Of a DNA stretch of 64,000 nt, positions 9,252-19,175 are shown one piece after another. The notes under the pieces were generated by a model that saw only the letters and a list, made by a program, of their open reading frames with translations, was not told where the DNA came from and ran no database searches. Where the stretch lies: contig NZ_CADEAK010000002.1 in NCBI RefSeq assembly GCF_902825225.1, positions 124,001 to 188,000 on the forward strand, written 5' to 3'. The position numbers and the translations under genes were made by a program. Origin of the DNA: Bartonella vinsonii subsp. berkhoffii ATCC 51672. Lineage in GTDB: Bacteria > Pseudomonadota > Alphaproteobacteria > Rhizobiales > Rhizobiaceae. Within the stretch, counting starts at the first letter, position 1. Each line of letters starts with the position of its first letter.

Positions 9252-10473
9252 TTAGCTTTCATCTTTGCTGTGAACATCAGCGACATCTGGCATCACACCA
9301 TCACGCGCCCCCGTGATCACCACATCACCTTCTTTAAGCCCTGAAACAACCTCTGCAACCATCTTATTATTAAGTCCAATCGTCACCTGTTTAGTCACCA
9401 CTTTTTTTCGCCCCTCCAAAACAGAAACCCATGCTTTACGGTCTTTTGTTTCATTTCGTAAAGCATCACTTGGAACCAACAAAACATTCTGAGCACGACC
9501 TAAGATAATATGAACTTGGGCAGTCATATAAGTCTGTAGAAAATTATCCTCATTATCAACATGGACAATCCCATTATAATAGATAGCCGATGATGATAAA
9601 GCGCTAGAATCCGTCACACCAGGATTAATACTGACATCCGCACGAACGGATTCAGGAGCTGGCTCTACCCTTTCTAAAGTTCCCTCATAATGACGCTGTG
9701 AATTGCCTAAAACTGTAAAATAGAGAGGTTGTCCAGCCTGAACTTTAAGAATATCAGCTTCGGAGATTTGTGCTTTAATGGTCATCTTTGACAAATCACC
9801 TAAAATCACAATTGTTGGCGCCGACTGAACCGCATTAACATTCTGCCCTTCTTCTACAATTGTTGCTAAAACTGTTCCCGCTGAAGGGGCGGTTACCCGC
9901 GTATAACCTAAATTAACCTCTGCACTATCCACATCAATTTGTGCTTGTACAATCTGTTGACGAAGCTGAGCAATTTGCGCCTCGCGTATTTTCACCTGCG
10001 TTGCAGCATCATCGAGATTAGCCCGTGAAATCGCATGTGATTCAATCATTTTTTTCTGACGTTCTAAATTTTTCTGTGCAAGAGAAAGATAAGCTTCTTG
10101 TTCTACCAAACTCGCCTCATAGTGTGATAATGCTGCTTTTTTTCTTTTTAGATCATTTTCTTGATCTATAGGATCAATTTCTGCTAAGAGATCCCCTTCC
10201 TTCACCACACTCCCTGGGGAAACACGCATTGACACCACCCGCCCTGTTGCACGTGCACCAACAGCAACCAACCGATAAGGACGGACAAGACCAGAAGCCA
10301 AAACACTTTCCTCGATATCACCACGTTTTACCACCGCGGTCATATAAGCTGGTGTTGATGTTCCAAAAAAAAACGGAACGCAACCATAATAAGACAAGAA
10401 CAAATATAACGGTTAAAAATAAGGAAAGTTTTTTGCGTTTTGTAATGAAATTTTTGATAAAGTTTTTTTTCAT
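9252..10473 (-). CDS. macA: MacA-type periplasmic adaptor, frame broken in a T tract
   Basis: The body is a clear membrane-fusion protein: barrel-sandwich motif GRVVSMRVSPGSVVKEGDLL, a long hairpin coil near residues 85-150, then the lipoyl and beta-barrel halves. The natural start is ATG at 10473, overlapping the upstream stop as TAATG. It encodes MKKNFIKNFITKRKK plus a membrane anchor. That frame enters a run of nine T (10365-10373 on the plus strand) and would stop soon after. The body is one base out of frame and can otherwise begin only at TTG 10403, without a real signal sequence. Ten T would restore one continuous protein. Possible explanations are slippage, phase variation or sequencing error. 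Confidence 0.8.
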
Positions 10474-11966
10474 TATCCTACCTTTGCACGCGAACGGGAT
10501 GTACCATCAACAACCTCTGGACGATATACATCAACAACGCCATCCCAGCCACCACCCAACGCTTTCATAAGTGCAATATATTGAGTAACCAAAGCAACAC
10601 GGCTATCTTTAAGAGCCATTTGCGCAGAATAATAGGAGCGATCAGCATTTAACAATTCAAGGAAGCTGGTATTTCCATTTTCAAAAAGGCTTCGAGAAAG
10701 TTTTAAAGAATGTAGCGAAGCTTTATTTGCAACAATAAGCTTCTCTAGACGCTGATGTTCTTTCGTTAATCTTACAAGCGCATTTTCCACATCTTCTAAC
10801 GCTTCCAACACAGCAGCCCGATAAGTAATAAAAGCTTGATCACGTTGTGCCCGCGCTATGGCAATAGAAGCCTCAATTTGCCCCCCATTAAAAAAAGGAA
10901 AACGAAGACCAGGTGCCAACAACCAAGAAATTGTTGACGTTTTCCAAAATTCATGAATTGTCCCTGGTGCTGTTGAAATATTACCTGTCAAGGTGAGTGA
11001 GGGATAACGCTCTGCTTCACGTTGACCAATCCGTGCTGTTGCTTGCGCATATTGACGCTCTGCTTGCCGTAAATCTGGACGTGTTAACAAAATATCCGCT
11101 GGAATTCCTGCTGGTATTGGCCATTTTGGTTGCGGAATTTTTGCCTGTCGCGCATTTTTTTGTAAAAGATCCTTTAAAGCCATAGGAACATGACCCGTCA
11201 AGATGGAAAGGCGATGAATGCTCATTGCCAAATTCGCTTCCATCTGTGCGATATCGGCTTCTGTATTAGCCATTTGTGCTTGTGCATTGGAAACATCGAG
11301 TTCTGAAACATCACCCGCTTTTAATTTGGCACGCATCAATTCATATGTTTTGCGTTGTGATACAGCAATTTGCCGCACAATGAACAACTTTTGTTGCCAA
11401 CCACGCATTTGAACGTAATTTGTTGCGACATCTCCCAACAACGTCACCATGGTAGCACGCATATCTTCTACAGCGGCTTCAAAACCATAACGTGCGGCTT
11501 CAGTTGCTCTTTTGTGTCCCCCAAAAAAATCTAACTCCCAACTCGCATCAAAATTACTACTATAGTGATTCATATATTGGTCCATAATACCAGGAACTTC
11601 CAGATAGCCGGTACGATCTGCTGAAACTGAAGCGGATATATTCGGCAAAAGAGCTCCCCTAACTTGCCCTAAAGTAGCACGTGCTTCGCGAATCCGTGCT
11701 TTGGCAACAGCAACATTATTATTACCAGAAATTGCAGAATCCATTAATACATTCAAAACAGGATCATTCAAACGCCGCCACCATCCAGCAAGCTCCACCG
11801 GACGCCCTGCTGTCTGTGCAGTTTGTTCTCCCCATTTTTGGGGAACGCGAAAAAATGTTTTCTTGTAATTAGGACCAACCATACATCCTGATAAGATAAA
11901 AAAACACAACAAAATACTACAAAGCAATCTGTTAGAAGTAACCCACTCTAGACTTTTGATCTGCAT
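10473..11966 (-). CDS. NodT/TolC-type outer-membrane efflux lipoprotein
   Basis: A 497-aa RND/MFP-type outer-membrane factor. The signal peptide ends in the lipobox ILSGC with Cys28, followed by MVGPNYKK, the hallmark of the OprM/NodT branch. Two homologous helical halves each carry the efflux repeat, for example LDVSNAQAQMANTEADIAQ and FLELLNADRSYYSAQMAL. The ATG at 11966 is preferred because GGGAG lies five bases upstream; an in-frame ATG sits at 11978. Its stop overlaps the macA start, so it should form the outer-membrane duct of the same exporter. The operon order (outer-membrane factor, adaptor, ABC protein) supports that. Confidence 0.9.
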   Translation of the reverse strand: MQIKSLEWVTSNRLLCSILLCFFILSGCMVGPNYKKTFFRVPQKWGEQTAQTAGRPVELAGWWRRLNDPVLNVLMDSAISGNNNVAVAKARIREARATLGQVRGALLPNISASVSADRTGYLEVPGIMDQYMNHYSSNFDASWELDFFGGHKRATEAARYGFEAAVEDMRATMVTLLGDVATNYVQMRGWQQKLFIVRQIAVSQRKTYELMRAKLKAGDVSELDVSNAQAQMANTEADIAQMEANLAMSIHRLSILTGHVPMALKDLLQKNARQAKIPQPKWPIPAGIPADILLTRPDLRQAERQYAQATARIGQREAERYPSLTLTGNISTAPGTIHEFWKTSTISWLLAPGLRFPFFNGGQIEASIAIARAQRDQAFITYRAAVLEALEDVENALVRLTKEHQRLEKLIVANKASLHSLKLSRSLFENGNTSFLELLNADRSYYSAQMALKDSRVALVTQYIALMKALGGGWDGVVDVYRPEVVDGTSRSRAKVG

Positions 11967-12032
11967 CCATTCTCCCATATGTTTTCAGAATCAATCCATT
12001 AATACTTCATTTACTATGTTCTTATTTCAAAC

Positions 12033-12842
12033 TTATTGTGAAAAATCAAATACTGTTTGTACAGGAACGTGATCTGAAGGTTGATTCCATCCCCGTGCAC
12101 TCCGAAAAATCGTAAGATCCGTAACAAAAGGTGCAAGATCTGGAGAAGACCAAATATGATCAAGCCGCCGTCCACGATCAGCAAGCGCCCAATCGCGTGC
12201 ACGATAACTCCACCATGTATAAAGCTTGGTAGGAACGGGAATATGTAACCGCATCAGATCAATCCACCCTCCTTGGCAACATAAAGCTTGTAAGCGCTCA
12301 GTCTCAATGGGTGTATGGCTCACAACCTTTAACAATTGCTGATGAGACCAAACATCTTCTGCCAAAGGAGCAATATTCAAATCCCCCACCAAAAGAGAAG
12401 AAAGACCATTTTCCTGATCCGCCCGAATGGAAGACATGTCTTCTAAAAAATCAAGTTTATGACGGAATTTTTCATTTACCTTTGCATCAGGAACATCCCC
12501 CCCAGCAGGAACATAAAAATTGTGAATTTGTATGTCTCTGCCATAGGCCTCAACAATCACCGAAATGTAACGACAATCTTGTTTTTGACAAAAGAAACGC
12601 TTTTCAACGTTCTTAAAAGGCAAGCGTGAAACAATTGCCACACCGTTGTAAGACTTTTGTCCACTCAATGCGATATGCTTATAACCCGCTGCTTCAAAAG
12701 CCTCCCTTGGAAAGAAAGCATCTGGGCATTTTGTTTCTTGAAGACATAAAATATCCGCAGGAAATAGATCTAAATATTGAAAAATCTGTGCAAGACGTAA
12801 ACGGATAGAATTAATATTCCAAGTAGCAAGACGAAAGAACAT
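12033..12842 (-). CDS. xthA: Exodeoxyribonuclease III (AP endonuclease family)
   Basis: A 269-aa protein of the exonuclease III/APE1 family, acting on abasic sites and 3' blocked ends during base-excision repair. Motifs in order: ATWNINSIRLRL at residues 6-17, LQETK with the metal-binding Glu36, SGQKSYNGVAIVSR, VGDLNIAP, the RRLDHIW segment and the terminal SDHVPV catalytic histidine block. Full length for the family. It lies on the same strand as the LolA-like and ftsK genes upstream, 29 bases from the former, so it may be co-transcribed. Confidence 0.95.
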   Translation of the reverse strand: MFFRLATWNINSIRLRLAQIFQYLDLFPADILCLQETKCPDAFFPREAFEAAGYKHIALSGQKSYNGVAIVSRLPFKNVEKRFFCQKQDCRYISVIVEAYGRDIQIHNFYVPAGGDVPDAKVNEKFRHKLDFLEDMSSIRADQENGLSSLLVGDLNIAPLAEDVWSHQQLLKVVSHTPIETERLQALCCQGGWIDLMRLHIPVPTKLYTWWSYRARDWALADRGRRLDHIWSSPDLAPFVTDLTIFRSARGWNQPSDHVPVQTVFDFSQ

Positions 12843-12871
12843 TTGTCAATTCCAGTGTTGGAGACACCACA

Positions 12872-13501
12872 TTATTTCTTAGCGGGAAGTGTGAACATCC
12901 CATCAGCAAACCGAACACCGGTCCTTACATTCATGATTTGCACAGTCGTTTCCAAATTCTGTTGATCAACAATTGTCCATTGGCGTAAATCATAATTTTT
13001 AGAATCAAAAACCATTCTTATTTGCCCTGCCCCAATAGTTTTATCACGCAGAACAATTGTCACGGCCCCTGGAACTTCACGAAACGCTAACAAACGCCCT
13101 GAGGATACATCAATTTTATTATCTAATAGAAATTTCATCGGTGTTTGAAAAAGTTGTGAAAAATTCCAAGTGTTTAGAGCACGATTGTTAACTCCTACGA
13201 ATTGACCATCTGCAATGATCTGTAAAGGTATTTTTTTGTAAATAAAACGAATTTTCCCTGGACGCTCTAAATAAAATGTCCCCTGAGACATTTTCCCCTT
13301 TGGACTAAACTGAATAAAATCACCTGTCATTGTTTTAATTGCGGCAAAGTGATTAGCTATATTTTGTGCCCTTGCCACTTTATTGGATGCCATTACCACT
13401 TTATTAGATGATTGCGAAAAAGCAGGAAAAGTTAAGCACCAAAAGACCAGAATTCCTACAAACCCAATGGTTCTTTTTTGTGGTGAAACAGACGTTTCCA
13501 T
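12872..13501 (-). CDS. lolA: LolA-like outer-membrane lipoprotein carrier protein
   Basis: A 209-aa exported protein. The N-terminal hydrophobic stretch (TIGFVGILVFWCLTFPAFSQ) is a signal peptide. The mature part has the LolA pattern: MTGDFIQFSPKGKMSQGTFY, then RPGKIRFIY, and later repeated beta strands such as IRMVFDSKNYDLRQWTI. LolA ferries lipoproteins through the periplasm to the outer membrane. ATG 13501 is chosen because GGGAG lies eight bases upstream; a TTG at 13516 would overlap that site. It sits 109 bases downstream of ftsK and just upstream of xthA, an order shared with related Rhizobiales. Confidence 0.85.
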   Translation of the reverse strand: METSVSPQKRTIGFVGILVFWCLTFPAFSQSSNKVVMASNKVARAQNIANHFAAIKTMTGDFIQFSPKGKMSQGTFYLERPGKIRFIYKKIPLQIIADGQFVGVNNRALNTWNFSQLFQTPMKFLLDNKIDVSSGRLLAFREVPGAVTIVLRDKTIGAGQIRMVFDSKNYDLRQWTIVDQQNLETTVQIMNVRTGVRFADGMFTLPAKK

Positions 13502-13610
13502 AGAAAATGCTCCCAAAGAATATTCATTTATCTTATAATAATGATAAAGAGAATATCCTTCTTTAAAAGATAAAGATATTGTTTGAACAGACTATCAAAA
13601 GATTTTTATT

Positions 13611-16037
13611 TCAAAAGCGTTCTTCTTCAGAAGAGATTAAAACTTCTCGTTTACCGGCATGATTTGCCGCACTAATGATGCCTTCTTCTTCCATCCGCTC
13701 AATTAATGTAGCAGCACGGTTATAGCCGATGCCTAAACGGCGTTGAATATAAGAAGTGGAAGCCTTACGATCTCGAAGAACAATAGCAACAGCTTGACTA
13801 TAGGGATCATCTGCTGCAGGAGAAGTTAAAGAAACATCCGCACTATTTTCTGCAATCTCTTCTGTAATAGTTTCCAAATAATCAGGAAGCGCTTGTGCTT
13901 TGAGATGTGCCACCACCTGCTCCACTTCATCATCCGCCACAAAAGGCCCATGAACTCGCTGGATACGCCCTCCTCCCATCATAAAGAGCATATCTCCTTG
14001 TCCCAACAATTGCTCAGCACCCTGTTCGCCAAGAATTGTCCGGCTATCAATTTTTGAACTGACAGAAAAAGAGATGCGTGTAGGAAAATTGGCTTTAATG
14101 GTTCCAGTAATAACATCCACTGAAGGGCGTTGGGTCGCCATAATCACATGGATACCAGCAGCGCGTGCCATTTGTGCAAGGCGTTGAACAGCACCTTCAA
14201 TGTCTTTACCAGCAACCATCATCAAATCGGCCATTTCATCAATAATGACAACGATATAAGGCATAGGACTAAAATCAAGTTTTTCGGTCTCATAAAGGGG
14301 CTCACCGGTTTCATGATCAAACCCCACTTGAATTGTGCGCGTCATTGTCTCACCCTGTCCTTCTGCTTCCTTAAGACGCGCATTAAAGCCATCAATATTG
14401 CGGACACCCACCTTTGACATTTTGCTGTAGCGTTCTTCCATTTCACGCACAGCCCATTTCAGTGCAATGACAGCTTTTTTAGGGTCCGTTACCACGGGAG
14501 TTAACAAATGGGGAATGCCATCATAAACAGAAAGTTCAAGCATTTTGGGATCTACCATAATGAGGCGACATTGTTCAGGTGTCATCCGATAAAGCAGTGA
14601 CAAAATCATGGTATTAATGGCAACAGATTTCCCCGAGCCTGTTGTCCCAGCCACCAAAAGATGGGGCATTTTTGCTAAATTCGCAATCACCGGTTCCCCA
14701 CCAATTGTCTTCCCCAAAGCAAGCCCTAATTTTGCTTTGCTTTCCACAAATTCTCGCGCTTGCAAAATATCCCGCAAATACACCATCTCACGTTTTGCAT
14801 TGGGCAATTCTATTCCAATCACATTGCGCCCTGGAACCACAGCAACACGGGCTGAAATCGCACGCATAGAGCGGGCAATATCATCTGACAACCCAATAAT
14901 ACGAGAAGATTTAATACCAGCAGCCGGTTCAAATTCATATAAAGTCACCACCGGTCCAGGGCGTGCATCAATAATTTTTCCCTTAACCCCGAAATCTAAC
15001 AAAACACCTTCAAGTTCATGAGAATTGGCTTTCAAAGCAGCAGGAGAAAGTTTTGCATCCTTTGCCGCCGGTGGAAAAACTGAAAGATAATCCAAAAGTG
15101 GAAGAAGAAAACGACCGTTTGAAGAAGCCGTTATAGACTTAGAAACACGGTTTTTAACGGGAGAACTCTTCTCTTGATTTCCTTGACATTTAGTTTTTTC
15201 ATCCACGAAAATTGGTTCAACCCGATCAAATACTTTTCCTTGTTTCTGAGAGCGTTTGATAGAGAAGAAACGAAAAAAACGCGCTTGTAAAAAATAAAAA
15301 AGATGTAAAATAGCTCCCAAAGTTGTAGCAAAAAAGCCATATCGGCTCCTCTCTTCAACATGTTCTGTATCTTCTGACATATCAAAGAGAGGATCAACGA
15401 TTTCGTTGTCCTTGACCTTTTTTATTTTCCTTTTACTGGTCCGACGCCTCCATACCACATTGCCCGCAAAAGCAGCTATTAAAAAACCTAAAAGGCTAAA
15501 AGCCATCCCCAAGAGTACATTCTGAAATGGAGAAAAAAAGACTGGAAAAAATGAATAAACAGCACTGAGAATTTTATCCCCCAAAACGCCTCCCAACCCC
15601 ATTGGCAATGGCCAATACGTAAAAGAAGCAAGAGGTGTCATAAGAGCAAAAGAAATTAAAAAACAAACCGTCGATATTCCCCACAAAAAAAGGCGAAAAA
15701 TCAAATGATAGATATCCTTTTGTGCCAACAAAAGAAATGACCAAAATAATGGCGGCAACAAAACACCAAGACTTGCTAAACCGAAGAACTGCATAACAAA
15801 ATCTGAAAAAATTGCACCTGGCCACCCCATAAAATTTGTAACTTTATTTGTACTTGCATGGGTGAATGATGGATCGGCTGCATTCCAAGTTGCCAAAGCA
15901 AAAACACAAAAAACAAGGAAGCCCAAAAGCCCAAGCCCAATGAAAACGCCAATCTGGCGCAAAAACATTTCAACGAGCTTTGAACTGTAAGATTTTTGTG
16001 CTTCTAATGAATTATAAGGAGAAGAACTTTGGTGCAT
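13611..16037 (-). CDS. ftsK: DNA translocase FtsK
   Basis: An 808-aa septal DNA pump. Four membrane segments lie in the first 200 residues (near 28-50, 85-105, 113-137 and 172-195), followed by a short charged linker (about 200-310), much shorter than in E. coli. The alpha/beta motor domain has Walker A GTTGSGKS at 464-471, Walker B IVVIIDEMADLM and the RPSVDVITGTIKANFP region. The C-terminal gamma winged helix (SYIQRRLGIGYNRAATLIERME) recognises KOPS-like DNA and activates XerCD. It resolves chromosomes at division. A XerC-type gene is present elsewhere in the window. Confidence 0.97.
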   Translation of the reverse strand: MHQSSSPYNSLEAQKSYSSKLVEMFLRQIGVFIGLGLLGFLVFCVFALATWNAADPSFTHASTNKVTNFMGWPGAIFSDFVMQFFGLASLGVLLPPLFWSFLLLAQKDIYHLIFRLFLWGISTVCFLISFALMTPLASFTYWPLPMGLGGVLGDKILSAVYSFFPVFFSPFQNVLLGMAFSLLGFLIAAFAGNVVWRRRTSKRKIKKVKDNEIVDPLFDMSEDTEHVEERSRYGFFATTLGAILHLFYFLQARFFRFFSIKRSQKQGKVFDRVEPIFVDEKTKCQGNQEKSSPVKNRVSKSITASSNGRFLLPLLDYLSVFPPAAKDAKLSPAALKANSHELEGVLLDFGVKGKIIDARPGPVVTLYEFEPAAGIKSSRIIGLSDDIARSMRAISARVAVVPGRNVIGIELPNAKREMVYLRDILQAREFVESKAKLGLALGKTIGGEPVIANLAKMPHLLVAGTTGSGKSVAINTMILSLLYRMTPEQCRLIMVDPKMLELSVYDGIPHLLTPVVTDPKKAVIALKWAVREMEERYSKMSKVGVRNIDGFNARLKEAEGQGETMTRTIQVGFDHETGEPLYETEKLDFSPMPYIVVIIDEMADLMMVAGKDIEGAVQRLAQMARAAGIHVIMATQRPSVDVITGTIKANFPTRISFSVSSKIDSRTILGEQGAEQLLGQGDMLFMMGGGRIQRVHGPFVADDEVEQVVAHLKAQALPDYLETITEEIAENSADVSLTSPAADDPYSQAVAIVLRDRKASTSYIQRRLGIGYNRAATLIERMEEEGIISAANHAGKREVLISSEEERF

Positions 16038-16485
16038 CCATCAATTCCAAATTAAAATCCTCGCATGAAAGAGTTATAGAATTATGACCGCAAAATATTA
16101 ACACAGTTTTAACCATCGTAATCATAACAATTTTCCTACCATGCTTGTGAAATATGATCCTTCAAGACAATCACATAAGAGACTTTCATTCCATCTTAAA
16201 AAGACCACATCGTTTCTGTCTTATTTCAGTTTTCTTTTGCATTGATAAAGTGTAAAGTTGGTATGCAACATTCAGGACAAAACTTTCCCTGTAAAATTAT
16301 GAAGTCAAGTTATGGAATGAATTTCTCAATAATCGGTAGAAAGAATAAATGAAAAAAAGCCAATCTGTTTATAGACCAATGCGCGGAAAAGTGCGTTCTT
16401 TAAAACAAAAAGGGAATAGAAAGAATGTAGAAAAGGTAATATTAAAAAAGATATTCTGTTTATAAAAAAAAACAAACTGCCAACA
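16038..16485. promoter_or_regulatory. Divergent intergenic region, ftsK / Ubi hydroxylase
   Basis: A 448-base AT-rich gap between divergent genes. It must hold both promoters. I see no gene, no clear sigma-70 pair and no strong palindrome. Confidence 0.35.
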
Positions 16486-17781
16486 ATGGAACAAAGCGTT
16501 GTGTATCCTCATCCCAATAAAAATGTAAAACCCCATAAAAAAACAAGATCCAATACAAGTATCAGACAATGCGATCTTCTTATTGCAGGGGGAGCAGCTG
16601 TTGGTCTCGCCTTAGCAATAGCGCTCAAGCAAGCAGCTCCTAATCTGAATATTAATATTGTTGATGCTGCTCCTCAAGAAGAACCTCCCACTTCTCATAT
16701 ACGAACCATCGCCCTTTCTGCTGCTTCTATTCGTATGTTAAAACAGCTGCGATGTTGGGAATATATCAACCCCTTTGCACAACCGATTCATTCAATGATC
16801 ATCACCGATACATGTGCAAATGATCCTGTCAAACCAACGCTTTTAACCTTTGAAGGTGATATTACTCCTAACGAACCCTTTGCTGCTATGGTGGAACATA
16901 GAGAACTCATTAAAGCTTTAAAAAAACGTGTCAAAGATCTGGAGATCACTTTTATTGCAAACATGCATGTCGTTGATTTTCATCAAGAAGACCAACATAC
17001 AACTGTCACTTTAAGCAATGAAGAAATTTGGCAAACGAAACTGCTTATTGCCGCCAACGGAGCACATTCAAAATTACGCGAAAAAGCAGGTCTTAAAAAC
17101 TTTTCTCATTCCTATAAACAAACAGCCATCATTTGCACGATTAACCATGAAAAACCCCATCATGGTCAAGCAATTCAACATTTCTTACCTGCTGGACCTT
17201 TTGCTCTTCTCCCTCTTAAAGGCAATCGCTCTGCTATTGTATGGAATGAACACCATAAAACTGCACAATATTATTTTAAAGCTGATACTGTTATTTTTGA
17301 AACAGAACTCGAAAAACGCATTGGTCATCGACTTGGAAAACTCTCTTGGAATGGAGAGCGACAAATTTTTCCCTTGAGCCTTTCTTTAACACGTCAATGC
17401 ATTCAACCTCGTTTTGCTCTCGTTGGTGATGCAGCCCACACAATCCACCCGATTGCAGGACAAGGGCTCAACTTAGGATTACGTGATAGCGCCGCACTTG
17501 CTGAAGTTGTTATTGAAACAGCACGATTAGGCCTTGATATTGGATCCCTCATTGCTTTAGAGCGCTATCAAAGCTGGAGACGTTTTGAAATTGTCCGTAT
17601 GGCTTTGAGTAATGATTGGCTTAATCGCCTTTTTTCCAACGATAATCTCCCCTTACGCATGCTCCGAGATGCCGGTCTTGGAATTATCAATCAGGCACCA
17701 AAAATAAAGAAATATTTCATTCAAGAAGCTTCCGGACTTACTCCCAATGCGCCACGTCTTCTTCACGGACTCCCACTTTAA
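16486..17781 (+). CDS. UbiH/UbiF/COQ6-family FAD monooxygenase
   Basis: A 431-aa flavin hydroxylase of the ubiquinone-biosynthesis family, adding hydroxyls to the aromatic ring of the quinone precursor. The dinucleotide motif LLIAGGAAVGLALAIAL (near residues 30-46) is followed by an acidic strand end IVDA. The second FAD motif FALVGDAAHTIHPIAGQGLN (near 308-327) carries the GD and the ubiquinone-family HPIAGQGLN signature. About 25 basic residues precede the FAD fold, so a later start is possible. Which ring position it hydroxylates cannot be read from sequence. A strong terminator follows, closing the core block before the trw border. Confidence 0.88.
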   Translation: MEQSVVYPHPNKNVKPHKKTRSNTSIRQCDLLIAGGAAVGLALAIALKQAAPNLNINIVDAAPQEEPPTSHIRTIALSAASIRMLKQLRCWEYINPFAQPIHSMIITDTCANDPVKPTLLTFEGDITPNEPFAAMVEHRELIKALKKRVKDLEITFIANMHVVDFHQEDQHTTVTLSNEEIWQTKLLIAANGAHSKLREKAGLKNFSHSYKQTAIICTINHEKPHHGQAIQHFLPAGPFALLPLKGNRSAIVWNEHHKTAQYYFKADTVIFETELEKRIGHRLGKLSWNGERQIFPLSLSLTRQCIQPRFALVGDAAHTIHPIAGQGLNLGLRDSAALAEVVIETARLGLDIGSLIALERYQSWRRFEIVRMALSNDWLNRLFSNDNLPLRMLRDAGLGIINQAPKIKKYFIQEASGLTPNAPRLLHGLPL

Positions 17782-18560
17782 GTGACATATCATTTCGCTT
17801 TTTATCCTCTATGAATAAGCCTCTCATTTAACAAGGGAATCCCCTTGCTTATTTTTTTGAAATACCAAGGTTTCTAGAGAAATCCTGGAGATATATAACA
17901 AAGCAATCCACACCCTACTCTATTTTTGATGAATACTGCAGTCCTCCCCTCCCTGCGCAATACAAAGAAAACAGACAAAGACTAGAAAATAATCCTATAT
18001 TTTTGGCTTCAACCTGTATTTTCTCAAACTTATGTAAGTTTCATCATTTAATACATGAGCCGTTTATTTCCTGCTTTTTTAAAGGCAATTTCATTAAAAC
18101 GACAAAATCCTAGCAGAAAATCTTCTCTGTACAGATTAAAAAACAAAACACATTGCCAACTTTTTTCAAATAAGCACAGTCTTTCTATTACGATCAGAAT
18201 GTACACACAATAAAAACATCTCCTCACAGGGAAATGAAGCGGCAATTTTTCAGCCTTACATCCATACCAATAAAACAAAAAACGGTTTTTGGCATACCAA
18301 ATGATCTATAAAACCATAGAGTGTTGGCTTATATTCTTATTCCCTCATAATTGTTAAAATACAAAAACTTAAACTCTATAAAAAATAGTTTAGCAAAACC
18401 ACAGCAGCTTGTCGTTAGCAAAACTGAGTTTGGTCAGACATTTTATTTTAATGACTCTCAATTTCAGGATGGTGAATGCCCACTCTATTTTAGGACCTCA
18501 TCTTGATCTTCACATGATTACGCAAGTAATTTTTATGTAAAAGAATTAACGATCATCCGG
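17782..18560. other. Left border of the trw region, no gene seen
   Basis: After the terminator there are roughly 700 AT-rich bases with only short frames that resemble nothing. I see no tRNA and no integrase that would explain insertion of the trw cluster here. Confidence 0.45.
17832..17858 (+). terminator. Rho-independent terminator after Ubi hydroxylase
   Basis: CAAGGG (17832-17837) and CCCTTG (17842-17847) pair around a four-base loop. Outer AATAAGC and GCTTATT flanks can extend the stem at a distance, and seven T residues follow. Placed about 50 bases after the stop codon. Confidence 0.75.
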
Positions 18561-18682
18561 AAGATGATACATGAAAAATTACACACACACTCTCTCTGAT
18601 GTGCCATCATTATTCAAAAAGTAAATCATGATGCAAACTAAAAACCCGACAGAAATTCTGAAAAGGTTTGGCTGAAAAACAT

Positions 18683-19175
18683 ATCACTATGAAGCAGAGA
18701 ATTGCTTATTATCATCTCTCCTATCGTATTGTGTCTATTCTCCATGATTTTGAATTTTGTAGATTATGGAGAGAGTGGCAAGGAGTTGCAGTTATAAGTT
18801 GTTCTCACTACCGCTACCTATTCCCTTGCCAAAGAGTACAATAATGGCGAACAATCACATTATGAATATGATGATATGTTGCTTTTTGCGGAAGAACATT
18901 TCGGAGTTACGCACGGGTACTTACGGAAAACCATATCGAAGCAGCCTTAAACAGAGTGATTGCATGGATGCACGCACAGGATACTAAAAAAATTACGCGA
19001 AGAAACTGCCAATCATTCTGCCCTTGCAAAAACTCTACTTGGTAATATGGAAACTTTTAAAAGTGATGGATCTATTCCAGAAGGAAATGTGCCAGAATTT
19101 TTTGATTGTAAAACAACAGGGCGATTGAGCATCTCATTCTTTTTGCAGAGTCCTATAAAACAGAAAATTGGATAA
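18683..19175 (+). pseudogene. Multiply frameshifted relic, unknown family
   Basis: Forward-strand fragments in different frames read as pieces of one or two lost genes: YHLSYRIVSILHDFEFCRLW then REWQGVAV; EYNNGEQSHYEYDDMLLF then AEEHFGVTHGYLRKTI; NHIEAALNRVIAWMHAQD; and KLREETANHSALAKTLL then GNMETFKSDGSIPEGNVPEF, ending at a TAA near 19173. The fragments are colinear and each is interrupted by stops within 30-70 codons. The mix suggests a cytoplasmic or phage-derived protein, but I cannot name it. Confidence 0.4.

Noticed and set aside
14608-15021. Long forward reading frame inside ftsK
   Set aside because: It is the shadow of the strongly conserved FtsK motor domain on the other strand, and its translation resembles no family.
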